Assembly (NCBI RefSeq): GCF_000626635.1
Contig: NZ_CP007451.1
Coordinates: 3,454,501 to 3,518,500 of the forward strand
Source: Draconibacterium orientale
Lineage (GTDB): Bacteria; Bacteroidota; Bacteroidia; Bacteroidales; Prolixibacteraceae
Length of the DNA: 64,000 nt
Reading direction: 5' to 3'
The position numbers were made by a program, and so were the translations under genes. The notes beneath the pieces were generated by a model. It had not been told where the DNA came from and did no database searches. It saw only the letters and a list, made by a program, of their open reading frames with translations. Shown in pieces: positions 42,125 through 51,471 of the stretch (within the stretch, counting starts at the first letter, position 1; each line of letters begins with the position of its first letter).

Positions 42125-43107
42125 TCTGTTTCGATTTTAATATGATCTGATTGATGGATATTTCCTTTATCGTCAACGATTATACATTCTATTTGAGGCA
42201 GCTGGTTTATACGGTCGAGCCCTACCTCAATTCCCATTACAAAAATTGATGTTGCCAGTGCATCGGCCAGTTCGGCCATAGGCGCAAATACGGTTGCACT
42301 GATGATGCCGTGCGCCGGATAACCGGTTCGCGGATCGATGATGTGTGCGTAACGAATTCCGTTAAACTTCACATATTTTTCGTAGTCGCCGGAAGTAACC
42401 ACCGCACCATTTTTTATAGGTAGAAGTGCAAAAGCCTTGTTTTTGTTCATCGGGTTGGTAATAGCCACTTTCCAGTAACTACCGTCGGGTTGTTTGCCCC
42501 AGGTATTCATATCGCCCGATGCGTTGATGATGCCAGCGCTCACTCCTTGGCTCATCAGCAATGCTTTGGCTTTGTCGGCAGCATAACCTTTACCAATGGC
42601 ACCAAACCCGATCTTCATTCCTTGTTTTTTCAGGAAAACGGTTGAAGCTGTTTTATCCAAAACAATGTTCTGATAGCCGACCTTTGCCACCGATGCTGCA
42701 ATGGTTTCTTCCGAAGGCATCCCGGTCATACTTCCATCGAAATGCCAGATGCGATCCATCGAAGCGTAGCTGATGTCGAAAGCACCATCGGTGAGTTCCG
42801 AAATACGAATGGCACGTTCGATCAGCGCAAAAAGTTCGGGCGATACTTTTACAGCCTGTATTCCTGCATTTTTATTTATCGCCGACGTTTCGGAGTTGAC
42901 ATCCCACGATGAGATCAGCTTTTCAATGCGCTGAATTTCAGTAATTGCCAGATCAATATAGCCGTTTCCTTCCTGTTCGTTGTTGGCAACAACGGTAATG
43001 TCGAAGCGGCTTCCCATAAGTTTTAGCGTTCGTTTATAAGGTTGCTGGCCAAAAACCGGCAGCCCCAATGTCGCTAAAACCAATAGTATTACCATGTGGC
43101 GAACCAT
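42121..43107 (-). CDS. apbE: FAD:protein FMN transferase (ApbE), second copy
   Basis: 328 residues with signal peptide (GLPVFGQQ). Motifs: GSRFDITVV, LTDGAFDISYASMDRIWHFDG (in part), IGFGAIGKGYAADKAKALL, INASGDMNTWG, SGDYEKYVKFNGIRYAHIIDPRTGYP and the metal site MAELADALATSIFVMG. Attaches FMN to Ser/Thr of an exported protein. In this operon its natural substrate would be the DUF4266 or DUF3570 protein, but neither shows the standard motif. Overlaps the thioredoxin gene stop by one base. Paralogue of 21483-22478. Confidence 0.92.
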   Translation of the reverse strand: MVRHMVILLVLATLGLPVFGQQPYKRTLKLMGSRFDITVVANNEQEGNGYIDLAITEIQRIEKLISSWDVNSETSAINKNAGIQAVKVSPELFALIERAIRISELTDGAFDISYASMDRIWHFDGSMTGMPSEETIAASVAKVGYQNIVLDKTASTVFLKKQGMKIGFGAIGKGYAADKAKALLMSQGVSAGIINASGDMNTWGKQPDGSYWKVAITNPMNKNKAFALLPIKNGAVVTSGDYEKYVKFNGIRYAHIIDPRTGYPAHGIISATVFAPMAELADALATSIFVMGIEVGLDRINQLPQIECIIVDDKGNIHQSDHIKIETE

Positions 43108-43565
43108 TAGTTCACAAAGGTTTCAATATGTTTAATGTATTCGTTGGGCGAGAGTTTTTTGTAGCCCGTTTCGCCCAGCACCTTGCCGTTTTTATCCAAC
43201 ACTACCACCAGCGGGAAAAAACCTTTCTGATTGTACTTTTCGGCCAGTTGTTTGTTGGCTTTCACCTGTTCGCTGTCGGGCTGGTTCTTTTTTTGGCGCG
43301 GAAAATCGGCTTTATAAAGCACGAAATGTTTTGCCGAATAGATTTTAAATTCATCTGAATTCCAGATCTCGTTCTCCAGTTTCATGCACGGCGCACACCA
43401 ATCCGATCCTGAAAATACAAGGATTACGGGTTTGTCTTCTGCTTGTGCCGTTTGTAATGATTGCTGAAAATCGCTTTGCCAGTTTTGACCAAACGAGATA
43501 CCCGAAAAAATAAGGGTAAGTAGAAAAGTCAATGAGGCAATTTTTAAAATTAGTTGTTTGCTCAT
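43107..43565 (-). CDS. Periplasmic thioredoxin-like protein
   Basis: 152 residues. Signal peptide (MSKQLILKIASLTFLLTLIF in part), then a thioredoxin_7-type domain with active site W56-C57-A-P-C60 (GSDWCAPCMKLENE), cis-Pro in KGFFPLVVVLDKNG. First gene of the four-gene operon; it would keep the cysteines of the DUF4266 tail or other partners reduced or properly paired (inference). Upstream is a long inverted repeat (43718-43783). Confidence 0.9.
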   Translation of the reverse strand: MSKQLILKIASLTFLLTLIFSGISFGQNWQSDFQQSLQTAQAEDKPVILVFSGSDWCAPCMKLENEIWNSDEFKIYSAKHFVLYKADFPRQKKNQPDSEQVKANKQLAEKYNQKGFFPLVVVLDKNGKVLGETGYKKLSPNEYIKHIETFVN

Positions 43566-43717
43566 TGTTCTATATTATAAAGATTATCGAATCATGTGGA
43601 TAATTCGATATGTATAACTGTTGATTTCCTAAAATGTTTTGTGAGATTGGAAATTTAACAGAATTTAAATGTCGAAGATCAGTGGGATAGAGCTAGTTCG
43701 AATCAATAATGCTGTTT

Positions 43718-43783
43718 CGTCATGCTGAATTTATTTCAGCATCTCAATTTTGAGAAAGATTCCGAAATAAATTCGGCATGACG
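43718..43783. repeat. 66-bp near-perfect inverted repeat
   Basis: CGTCATGCTGAATTTATTTC and its complement (one mismatch of 20) are separated by 26 nt that contain a smaller TTCAGCAT-type hairpin. Lies between the lipoprotein gene and the thioredoxin operon. Arms share ATGCTGAA/TTCAGCAT with 17699-17719. MITE- or REP-like. Confidence 0.75.
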
Positions 43784-43810
43784 GCCTGACTATGTTCAAT
43801 TTACATGACA

Positions 43811-44167
43811 TTAATCTTCCAATGGAATATTATTTTGGCCGTTAACAATAAGGTGAAACCCTAGCTGTTCTGCCTTGCCAACATCATTTTCGGCAATCCG
43901 GATTACAATTAAATTACCGGTAGAACATGAGCAAGCCAAACAAACCGGGCCTGAATAGTAATTGATTTTTTGAACCGAATAAACTGCAATGTTATTGTTT
44001 TCGAGATAGGCTGTTACAGCATGTCTATAATCGTCGGTGCCCTCGTAAAAGTCGTCCCAGCCATTCATGCATCCGGTTTCAACAATGTCCATTTCAATAC
44101 CTTTTTCGTCGTTGCAGGCAGCAATAACAAATAGAAGTGCGGAAAGAATCAGGAGAATACGTTTCAT
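43811..44167 (-). CDS. Hypothetical lipoprotein with conserved-looking cysteines
   Basis: 118 residues. Lipoprotein signal with lipobox IAAC (C18). Mature part has C33 (ETGCMNGWDDFYEGTDD) and a C-L-A-C-S-C cluster (VCLACSCSTGNL, about 77-83), which could hold a metal or disulfides. I do not recognise the family. It faces the same way as the thioredoxin operon downstream (245 bases away), so a functional link is possible but unproven. Confidence 0.7.
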   Translation of the reverse strand: MKRILLILSALLFVIAACNDEKGIEMDIVETGCMNGWDDFYEGTDDYRHAVTAYLENNNIAVYSVQKINYYSGPVCLACSCSTGNLIVIRIAENDVGKAEQLGFHLIVNGQNNIPLED

Positions 44168-44200
44168 AACTGCAGTTTGGGTTAAGATGGTTTTATACGA

Positions 44201-45118
44201 TTAAAGGTTGCGTTGTTGGGGTTCGGTTACTTCGCCGGCTTTATAAAAACGTGTTGTAGGATAAGCAAATTGAATATCCGTTTCTTTATTGAATGCGGTA
44301 AGAATGTTTTGCCACAGTATATTTTCCGATCCGCGACGTTGCCGTGGATTGCACAGGTAGCGAATGGTTAAGCGCACGCCAAAGTCCATTACTCTGGTAT
44401 ATACAATTGGTGTGAGGTGCTTGTAATAAATCATATAGTTTTTACTGGCTTCCTGAATTTCTTTTTGTGCCTTAATGTGAATGTCTTTCGAATAATCGTG
44501 AATAATCGTGTCCAATATATCTTTGGCTTTTTCCCAGTTGCTTTCAAAAGTAACGTTCACTTTTATTTCGTTCCAGATGTACTCAAAACCGGTGCTGAAA
44601 TTGGCCTGCGGCTCAAGGAAAACCTTGCCATTGGGCATATGAATAATGCGGCCTGTGCTTTGGTCGGCGTCAACCCAGTTCCCGATTTCGAGAATGGTAA
44701 ACTGAAAAAGCCTGATATCGATAACATCGCCGGTGTGCGGGCCAACCTGCACGCGGTCGCCTACATGAAAAGGCTTACGAACTACAATAAAAAACCACCC
44801 GGCCAGGTTGGTCAGCGGGTCTTTCAAGGCAATGGCGATACCGGCGGTGAATAACCCGAGAAAAGTTCCGAATTCTTCAAAGGCATGGATCCAAACCGCA
44901 CTAATCAATATTAATCCGGCAAAAGGAATGATAAACGAGAGGGTGCGTTTCCATGAGTAGCGGATTTTTACATTTTCTGTTTGCCGCCAAACAATACGCA
45001 GTATAAGCAGTCGAGTAATCGAAAGAAAGATCAGGATGATGATCGAGATAATTATTTTATGCTGGGTGGCAGCACTTAGTCCTGTTTGGTTGGTAATAAA
45101 TTCGTTTATCTCTCTCAT
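44201..45118 (-). CDS. mscS: MscS-family mechanosensitive channel
   Basis: 305 residues. Two or three N-terminal TM helices (18-40, 60-85), the pore-lining TM3 region (LGLFTAGIAIALKDPLTNLAGWFFIVVRKPFHVGDRVQVG, quoted in part) and the beta-domain GDVIDIRLFQFTILEIGNW...IHMPNGKVF. Opens under membrane tension to release solutes on osmotic downshock. Shorter helical TM1-2 region than E. coli MscS. Downstream of the SLC12-type transporter (73 bases), perhaps same unit. Confidence 0.9.
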   Translation of the reverse strand: MREINEFITNQTGLSAATQHKIIISIIILIFLSITRLLILRIVWRQTENVKIRYSWKRTLSFIIPFAGLILISAVWIHAFEEFGTFLGLFTAGIAIALKDPLTNLAGWFFIVVRKPFHVGDRVQVGPHTGDVIDIRLFQFTILEIGNWVDADQSTGRIIHMPNGKVFLEPQANFSTGFEYIWNEIKVNVTFESNWEKAKDILDTIIHDYSKDIHIKAQKEIQEASKNYMIYYKHLTPIVYTRVMDFGVRLTIRYLCNPRQRRGSENILWQNILTAFNKETDIQFAYPTTRFYKAGEVTEPQQRNL

Positions 45119-45190
45119 TTCTATCGCTATTAGCGTTTAGCAGAAGTTACGAAATATTTTGTTTTGTGCAGCAACACCTCTAAGAATGCA

Positions 45191-47407
45191 TTATTCAATG
45201 GCTTTTTGTTCTTTCGAGTGAACAAACAAAATTGTACCCAAATCGTCGTAGCCGGCAAAAGTGTTTTCTTTTTCATGTTTTACCATTTCTTCGCGCAGCC
45301 CCACCAAAATTAAACCGGCATCTTTCGATGTTTTATTAATGATTGCCCGTGTACTTATTTCGTCGGTACGCTGAATGATTTTGATATTCTTTTCGGTAAT
45401 CGGCATTCTGCCCGATAATACCAGCTTTTTCATTTCATCCTTCGATTGTTTTACTTCGTTTTCGTGGCAAACCACAAAAATTTCGATGCTCGCCTTTTTC
45501 AAATCGGGGTGGCCCAGAATTATAAAACTCAGTAGAATCATCAGGTTGGCATTTTCGGTGTCGAACGAATTGATCCATACGTGGATGCCATTCTGTATTT
45601 TCATCTTTTTTTGCGACGATGCCAGTACGCAAATATCAAAATCGCCACTGTTTACCAATGCGAAATTCTCGATTATTCTACCCAGATTAACGGGTTTTTC
45701 TTTGTTGTATTCAAAAATAACCATGTTATTCTCCATTCCTGCAACACCCGGAATTTGTATGGCTTGTGCAATTGCCGAGGTGTACGATGGCGAAATAATG
45801 GTATCGATGTAAACATAGCTTTCTTCATCTGCTTCATCAAGCATCAGGTTTAGCATATCATCCGCCTTTTCAACGGTTTTTGAGGAATAATACCCTTCGA
45901 TGAGGTACAGGAAAGTTCCGAATCCGTATCTGTACGATATCCAGCTTAACAATTGAAAAGCGCGGTTGTTGTGCGTGGTTTTATCCGAAATACAAATGGC
46001 ACTGGGGCGCCACTCGTTTTGTTTTACCATTTTTTTGCGTTTCTGTAAGTGTACCTGCAACTTCCGGTTCAGCTGAAAAAGCGAGTTGGCAAACAGCGAT
46101 GCAAAATCTTTGCGGTTTTTGTGGTAGTGGTTAATGTACAGGTAAATTAGTGTCATGGCACCGGCTGACAGCAAAGCGTATGAGGTGCTGATTTTAAACA
46201 TCACCCAAATAGATACCAGGAACCCAACCAGCGAAAGGTACCAGCGCGACCGGAAAGTGGGGCGGTACGATGGCGATGCTCCAAAATGATTCAGAAAAGA
46301 GATCAGGCACAGCGATCCGTAGGTAACCATAAAAAACATAGAAATGATTGAAGCAACGGCGTTAACATCACCAAGTGCCACAAAAACAAAAGCAATGGCC
46401 ACGGTTACTATCGAGGCATTTTGAGGCTCGTTGTCGGCCGGGTTTGCTTTGCTCAGCCAGCGGTTAATTCGTTTCGATGGAAAAGCATGATCGAGTGCCA
46501 GCGCCTGCAACGTACGCGGAGCTACCATAACCGAACCTAATGCCGAAGAAATGGTGGATGCCGCCAAACCAAGCGGAACGATTACCGCCCCGGCAATGGC
46601 AATTTTACCCATTATCAACTGGTGTTCCGTTAAATCTTCGATGGAGGCCGACATAGTGAGTTTATAAACGATAAAAACGTAAAGTATCATGCCGGAAACC
46701 GTTGCCAGTACCGTTCCCATGGGAATGGATTTCGATGGGTTTTTTAAATCGCCCGATAAGCCAACTCCGGCCGTCATTCCGGTAAATGCCGGAAAAATAA
46801 TGGCGAAAACCACAAAGAAATTCTCGAAGTTTCGAAACTGATCTTTTGAAAAAGTCAGATGAGCGGATTGCGAAAATTCTGTCGATCCGAGAAAGAACAT
46901 AATGATGGAAATAAACAAAATAGCCACCACAAAATAAAGCGCTTTCACGCCTAAATTGGCTCCTTTTTTTATAATCAGAAGAGCCAGGCCGGCCATAACA
47001 GGCAAGCTGATAACCTGCCGCGGCAGAAGAATGTCGTATTTATCGGCCAGCAGGTTAAAAAGAAATTCAAATGCCTCGGTAAAAGCAATCACATAAAATG
47101 CCACACTAATGGCTTGCGAAAAGAAAAGTGCAATACCGATTGTTGCGCCAATATTCAAGCCAAACGAGCGCGAGATGATAAAGTATTCGCCGCCGCCTTC
47201 AACACGTTTGTTGGTGGCAATCTCGGAAATGGCAAGCGCCGTAGGAATGGTTACCAGGTGCCCGACGAAAATGATGAGGATTACACCCCAAAAGCCCAGC
47301 GTACCCACGGCATAACCAAAACGAAGAAATAAAATTGCGCCTAAAATGGTTGATATTGCTGTGAGAAATACCGGCGCTGTTCCAAACTTGTTGCTTTGTG
47401 TAGTCAT
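45191..47407 (-). CDS. APC/SLC12-type (cation-chloride-cotransporter-like) permease
   Basis: 738 residues. About 12 TM helices in residues 10-440 with the first-helix pattern FLTAISTILGAILFLRFGYAVG and the GGGEYFIISRSFGLNIG loop, features of Na-K-Cl cotransporters (SLC12) rather than ordinary amino-acid permeases. The C-terminal 300 residues form a soluble domain with UspA-like or CCC-type segments (AICISDKTTHNNRAFQLLSWISYRYGFGTFLYLIEGYYS in part). Substrate (K+/Na+/Cl- or amino acids) uncertain. Neighbouring MscS suggests an osmotic or ion homeostasis role. Confidence 0.85.
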   Translation of the reverse strand: MTTQSNKFGTAPVFLTAISTILGAILFLRFGYAVGTLGFWGVILIIFVGHLVTIPTALAISEIATNKRVEGGGEYFIISRSFGLNIGATIGIALFFSQAISVAFYVIAFTEAFEFLFNLLADKYDILLPRQVISLPVMAGLALLIIKKGANLGVKALYFVVAILFISIIMFFLGSTEFSQSAHLTFSKDQFRNFENFFVVFAIIFPAFTGMTAGVGLSGDLKNPSKSIPMGTVLATVSGMILYVFIVYKLTMSASIEDLTEHQLIMGKIAIAGAVIVPLGLAASTISSALGSVMVAPRTLQALALDHAFPSKRINRWLSKANPADNEPQNASIVTVAIAFVFVALGDVNAVASIISMFFMVTYGSLCLISFLNHFGASPSYRPTFRSRWYLSLVGFLVSIWVMFKISTSYALLSAGAMTLIYLYINHYHKNRKDFASLFANSLFQLNRKLQVHLQKRKKMVKQNEWRPSAICISDKTTHNNRAFQLLSWISYRYGFGTFLYLIEGYYSSKTVEKADDMLNLMLDEADEESYVYIDTIISPSYTSAIAQAIQIPGVAGMENNMVIFEYNKEKPVNLGRIIENFALVNSGDFDICVLASSQKKMKIQNGIHVWINSFDTENANLMILLSFIILGHPDLKKASIEIFVVCHENEVKQSKDEMKKLVLSGRMPITEKNIKIIQRTDEISTRAIINKTSKDAGLILVGLREEMVKHEKENTFAGYDDLGTILFVHSKEQKAIE

Positions 47408-47471
47408 AAATATTCGTTACAAATCTGCGTTCAAAAGATAGAATGTTTTTTGTTATTTATGCTAAACGAAA

Positions 47472-47822
47472 TCAATATTCTGCATAAACAGCAAAACCTT
47501 TTTCTACCAGTTCATCGTTAAGTGTTTGCGCGTTGTCGGCCAAACGGATAACTCCAATATAACGGCCGAACTTACCCACATCCTTGTCGGTTTCAACAAT
47601 CACTTCGTTGTCATTGTTCGCTATCCGCTCAATAACAAATGCTTTTGCTTTCATGCCGTTTTTATATTCTTCCGAATCTTTTTTTACACGGTACGTTTCG
47701 GGGGTGTTTATACCACGAAGACGAATACGCTGAAAAGTGGTGATTTTAAATCCGAGATCGATAACCAGGTCGATGGTGTCGCCGTCAACCACACGATCAA
47801 CCGTTGCTTTGTAGGTGTACAT
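47472..47822 (-). CDS. Thermonuclease-like (SNase fold) protein
   Basis: 116 residues from ATG 47822 (MYTYKATVDRVVDGDTIDLVID); eight upstream codons lack family similarity. SNase features: DGDTIDL, RIRLRGINTPET (catalytic Arg), KGM-like KNGMKAKAFV, GKFGRYIGVIRL (second Arg), LNDELVEKGFAVY. No signal peptide, so cytosolic, unlike secreted staphylococcal nuclease. Cleaves nucleic acids in a Ca2+-dependent manner if active. Confidence 0.88.
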   Translation of the reverse strand: MYTYKATVDRVVDGDTIDLVIDLGFKITTFQRIRLRGINTPETYRVKKDSEEYKNGMKAKAFVIERIANNDNEVIVETDKDVGKFGRYIGVIRLADNAQTLNDELVEKGFAVYAEY

Positions 47823-47996
47823 AGTTATGTGTTTTGTTCCCCTCAAGATACGGATTTGGAACTTAATATAGTAGTTTATTTCCTGGTTTTTCAGAAAAGA
47901 TATGCGCCTGCTCTTATTCGCAATCGGGCGTTTAGTTCTGATAGTTGCTTTGGGTGTAAGTTGTAATATTGTGATTCGTCGATCACAGAGTTAGGA

Positions 47997-48878
47997 CTAC
48001 CATAGCGGAAGTTCCCTGATGATATTTGCAATAATCGGGTTTGAAGCATACAAAACCCCCCGATGATTCATAAAGGTAGAATCGCCACGGTTCAGGTCGA
48101 GGGCAGTGCCATCGAAACTGCTTGCCGGAGCGCCAAGCTCGTTAAAAATACATGCTGTTGCGGCAAAGTCCCAAAGGCTTCCTCCGCCGGGTGTTGGTTT
48201 CGGAAGTTTAAAATAGCAGCCCGGAGCCTGATCGAGTGACCAGATGGCGTTTAAAACTCCGCCGGCCAGTTTTTGTAGTTGCAATTCGTTGATAGATAGT
48301 TCTTGCAACTGGTCTTCAAGACTGGTAATAAATTCATCGTAATGCTCGTATTTCGGGAACGTGCGATCCATGTGCAGGGTGAAAGTACTTTTGCCTTCCA
48401 GCTGCAAATCAGGTTGCCAGCTTTTGTGGTTTTTAAAAGCTCCCTGGCCTTTTACTGCGTAATAAAGGTTCTGTGTAACCGGATCGAAAACAACGCCGAT
48501 AAGCGGTTCTCCCGTTTTTGAAACCAGTGCAATGGAAACAGCATAACCGGGTGTTTTTTCGGTAAATGCCAGTGTTCCGTCCATTGGGTCGATACACCAG
48601 AAATAGTCTTTTTCGAAACGGCTTTTATCGTCAACACTTTCTTCGGTGAGCAAAGCCAGATCGTATGTTGTAAGTGAGGGAGAAAGTACTTCCAGTATTG
48701 TGTTTTGTGCTTTAACATCCACTTCGGTAACCACCTGAGCGGCCAGGCTGTCGGCAGCTTCTTTATTCTTTACTTCCACATCTTTTGTGAAATATTCGCT
48801 GATTAAAGCACCTGCTTTTTTAGCCGCTTCAATAGCCAGTTGTGAGAGTGCAAGCAAGGCGTTTGTTGTTAAATGCAT
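47997..48878 (-). CDS. Inositol-monophosphatase-family phosphatase
   Basis: 293 residues. Metal-site motifs: TEESVDD (E), WCIDPMDGTLAF (D-x-x-D-G-T) and the C-terminal GGGSLWDFAATACIFNELG. The IMPase/FBPase/CysQ fold hydrolyses sugar phosphates or 3'-phosphoadenosine phosphates with Mg2+. The unusual feature is MDGT in place of LDGT. The extra N-terminal helix (ALLALSQLAIEAAKKAGALI) is standard. Exact substrate unknown. Adjacent kinase-like gene (48936) faces the same way. Confidence 0.9.
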   Translation of the reverse strand: MHLTTNALLALSQLAIEAAKKAGALISEYFTKDVEVKNKEAADSLAAQVVTEVDVKAQNTILEVLSPSLTTYDLALLTEESVDDKSRFEKDYFWCIDPMDGTLAFTEKTPGYAVSIALVSKTGEPLIGVVFDPVTQNLYYAVKGQGAFKNHKSWQPDLQLEGKSTFTLHMDRTFPKYEHYDEFITSLEDQLQELSINELQLQKLAGGVLNAIWSLDQAPGCYFKLPKPTPGGGSLWDFAATACIFNELGAPASSFDGTALDLNRGDSTFMNHRGVLYASNPIIANIIRELPLW

Positions 48879-48935
48879 AGGCCGAATTGATTGGTGAATA
48901 AAAAAATAGTGTGCTAAAGTTACACAAAGTTGTGT

Positions 48936-49916
48936 TTACACCGAAAGCTTTTCAATGACTTCGCGCGAAACTCGTTCGCTGTACGAATTGATTTTCCAGT
49001 GCCCCGGATGCCAGCCTTTTAAAAAGCGGTGAAAATCGGCCCAGGCAAGGTGGTATAATTCGCGCCAGTTGGTTTCCAAAGCTTTGCCATCAATAGGGGT
49101 ATTTTGCTTTTGAAGGGCTCCTTGCAAATGCGAAAAATATAGATCAAGGAGTTTGTTTTCGTATTTTTCGCAGTCGTGTTCGCTCATGCAGCTGCCAATA
49201 AAATAAGCCAGGTCTTTCATGCCACAACCACCTCCAACATACTGAAAATCGACAGCTGCCACATTTTTGCCATCGTTTGAAAAACAGAAGTTGGCCAGTT
49301 TGGCATCGCCGTGCACCAGCGTTTGAAAAGGACTTTCGCTTAGTTTTTTATCAATAGCGCTCGCGGCATTTTTTAAGGGCAGATCATCCATTACCTCCAG
49401 CTCCTCGGGACGGGTTTCAAGGTGCCAGTAAGTTCCGGTTTTCCATAAACCTTCGGGTTTTTCTCCCATGAAAGTTGCATGAAAACTGGCCAGCCAACGG
49501 ATACAGGCATTTATATTATCCCAGTTAACCGAAGAGTTTAACCGTTTAGGGAAGCCGGTGCTGTCGAGGTCTTCAAGAACCATCAAAACCTCGTTGCCCT
49601 TTGCTTCCAGCGCGTAACAGTGTGGAGTTTTACAATCGTTGTTGCCCTTTTCGTTAAACGCTTTGTACCACTCTGTTTCCACTTTGTACGATTTTAGTTT
49701 ACGCTGATGCGAAAGGTTGGTGTTCCATCCGCGCGGATGCGAACCTCCTTCGGGTAGGTTTACATGTTTTACCACTACACTTTCAAGTTCGGAACCTTCC
49801 AGTCCGAAACGTACGATTTCGCCGTAACCGCTCCATAGGCTCTGAATAACTTCAATTTCGTAGAGGCTTTCAGCTCCGGTTGACTCAAGTATTATATTTT
49901 GAAAATGTTGATCCAT
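48936..49916 (-). CDS. Aminoglycoside-phosphotransferase/ecdysteroid-kinase-like protein
   Basis: 326 residues. Protein-kinase-like APH fold: N-lobe [19 protein letters not shown] with Lys, hinge [14 protein letters not shown], catalytic loop [13 protein letters not shown] (HxD...N) and metal loop [21 protein letters not shown]. Such kinases phosphorylate small molecules (choline, sugars, ecdysteroid-like or drugs). No resistance context; probably metabolic. 57 bases upstream of the IMPase-like gene; kinase plus phosphatase may share a metabolite. Confidence 0.85.
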   Translation of the reverse strand: MDQHFQNIILESTGAESLYEIEVIQSLWSGYGEIVRFGLEGSELESVVVKHVNLPEGGSHPRGWNTNLSHQRKLKSYKVETEWYKAFNEKGNNDCKTPHCYALEAKGNEVLMVLEDLDSTGFPKRLNSSVNWDNINACIRWLASFHATFMGEKPEGLWKTGTYWHLETRPEELEVMDDLPLKNAASAIDKKLSESPFQTLVHGDAKLANFCFSNDGKNVAAVDFQYVGGGCGMKDLAYFIGSCMSEHDCEKYENKLLDLYFSHLQGALQKQNTPIDGKALETNWRELYHLAWADFHRFLKGWHPGHWKINSYSERVSREVIEKLSV

Positions 49917-50016
49917 GTTTTATTTACTAAACGATGTTATTTCGACGACTTTGGAGAAGAAATCCCTTACAATGAAAAGATTTCTCACCCTCATTCTTCG
50001 GGATTCGAAATGACAG

Positions 50017-51438
50017 CTATTTTAGGTTACTATTGAACAGTTTGCGGTTGCCGGCCATTTCGCCCAGCGAAGCAGGCCCGTTAATACAGCCACCTTCACA
50101 AACCATAAATTCAATAAAGTTTGCCGGTGCTTTTCCACGTGCATAAGCCTTCATCATTCCAACAGCTTTTTTGTCAACACCGTTTATTACCAGTTCTTTA
50201 ATGTTGGCCTCAGGGCGTTCGGCTTTAACAGCGGCGGCTACACCTCCCGAAAGCGCAAATCCGCGATCGAGAGTTTTAATATTATTACGGTTTTCGTTAT
50301 CAGGCACTGCTCCCAAATCAATATCCAGACCAACGATAAGTGCATTCAGTTCCTCAAACGACATTACATGATCAACTTTTTCGTTGCGTCGGGCTTCTTT
50401 CCGTTTGCCAATACACGGTCCGATAAAAACCACTTTTGTGCCCGGATTCTTTTCGCGTGCAATATCGGCGGCATACATCATTGGCGATGGAGTATCCGAT
50501 ACAAAAGGCTTTAATCCTTTTACGTGTTTTTCAACGGTTTCCACATAACTTGGGCAGCAGCTGGTGGTCATAAACGGTGCACCTTCATCAAGTCGTTCCA
50601 AAAATTCTGCCGATTCGTGCTCTACCGTTTTACGTGCTCCATCGGCAACTTCTACCACTTCGTTAAAACCAATTTCTTTTAAAAGGTTTTCAATTTGCCC
50701 GGTTGTCAGGTTAAACTGGCCGTGAATGGCCGGCGCAAAAATTGCTGTGGTGTGCTCTTCTTTTCGGATACACATGAGAATATCGATAAGCTGACTCACT
50801 TCGAAAATACTGCCAAACGGACAGGCGACCATACATTTTCCGCAATAGATACATTTATCGTCGTCGATATGCTCAACGCCGTATTCGTCTTTCGAAATGG
50901 CGCCAACCGGGCAAGCCGCCTCGCAGGGGATAGGCACGTGGATAATGGCGTGGTACTGGCACTGCTTTTGGCAAATACCGCAGTTAATACATTTGCTGTT
51001 GTTAATTTGTGCCTGGCCGTTCACCATTGAAATGGCATCTTTCGGGCAGTTCATCATACACGGACGCGCCACGCAGCCACGGCAAAGGTTACTTACCACA
51101 TACTGTGCTTTTACACAACTTGTGCAGGCTTCGTCAACCACGGTCATTATTTCTTTTTTTACCTGGGTGCGGTTCTGGGCATTTTCGGCGTAAACACTAA
51201 GTGGGGTTAGTTCATCTTTTTCGTCGTCAACCGTGTAGCCCAATAAAGGAAACAGTTTGTATTTTATCACCGCCCGTTCTTTATGAATACAACAGCGGTT
51301 TTGCGCTTTCTGGCGCTTGGGCACCATTTGGAGCGGGATCCGGTCGATCTCCTCAACCAGTTTACCATCGGCAAAAAGCCTGACAATATGTTTTAGTAAA
51401 TCCCGTCTAATAATCAGTGTGTTACTTGTGTATCCCAT
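50017..51438 (-). CDS. Orphan [FeFe]-hydrogenase-like protein (group B-like)
   Basis: 473 residues. Ferredoxin-like Cys blocks: C119-x2-C-x4-C-x3-C131, C150-x2-C-x2-C-x3-C160, C172-x3-C176 and C196-x2-C-x2-C-x3-C206, plus C105/C108. H-cluster loops: L1 TSCCPSY (292-298), L2 GPCIGKRKE (340-348), L3 VCEGGCINGP (446-455). These keep all H-cluster Cys but deviate from the classical TSCCPxW/MPCxxKxxE/MACxxGCxxGGGxP motifs, as in the poorly studied group B. HydE/F/G maturases are absent from the window. H2 oxidation, H2 production or sensing is possible. Confidence 0.82.
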   Translation of the reverse strand: MGYTSNTLIIRRDLLKHIVRLFADGKLVEEIDRIPLQMVPKRQKAQNRCCIHKERAVIKYKLFPLLGYTVDDEKDELTPLSVYAENAQNRTQVKKEIMTVVDEACTSCVKAQYVVSNLCRGCVARPCMMNCPKDAISMVNGQAQINNSKCINCGICQKQCQYHAIIHVPIPCEAACPVGAISKDEYGVEHIDDDKCIYCGKCMVACPFGSIFEVSQLIDILMCIRKEEHTTAIFAPAIHGQFNLTTGQIENLLKEIGFNEVVEVADGARKTVEHESAEFLERLDEGAPFMTTSCCPSYVETVEKHVKGLKPFVSDTPSPMMYAADIAREKNPGTKVVFIGPCIGKRKEARRNEKVDHVMSFEELNALIVGLDIDLGAVPDNENRNNIKTLDRGFALSGGVAAAVKAERPEANIKELVINGVDKKAVGMMKAYARGKAPANFIEFMVCEGGCINGPASLGEMAGNRKLFNSNLK

Positions 51439-51463
51439 GTTGCCTTTATTTTAATGGACGCCG

Positions 51464-51471
51464 CAAAAGTA
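51464..51471 (-). promoter_or_regulatory. -7 box (TACTTTTG) of the hydrogenase-like gene
   Basis: CAAAAGTA on the plus strand, 26 bases before ATG 51438. Confidence 0.5.
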
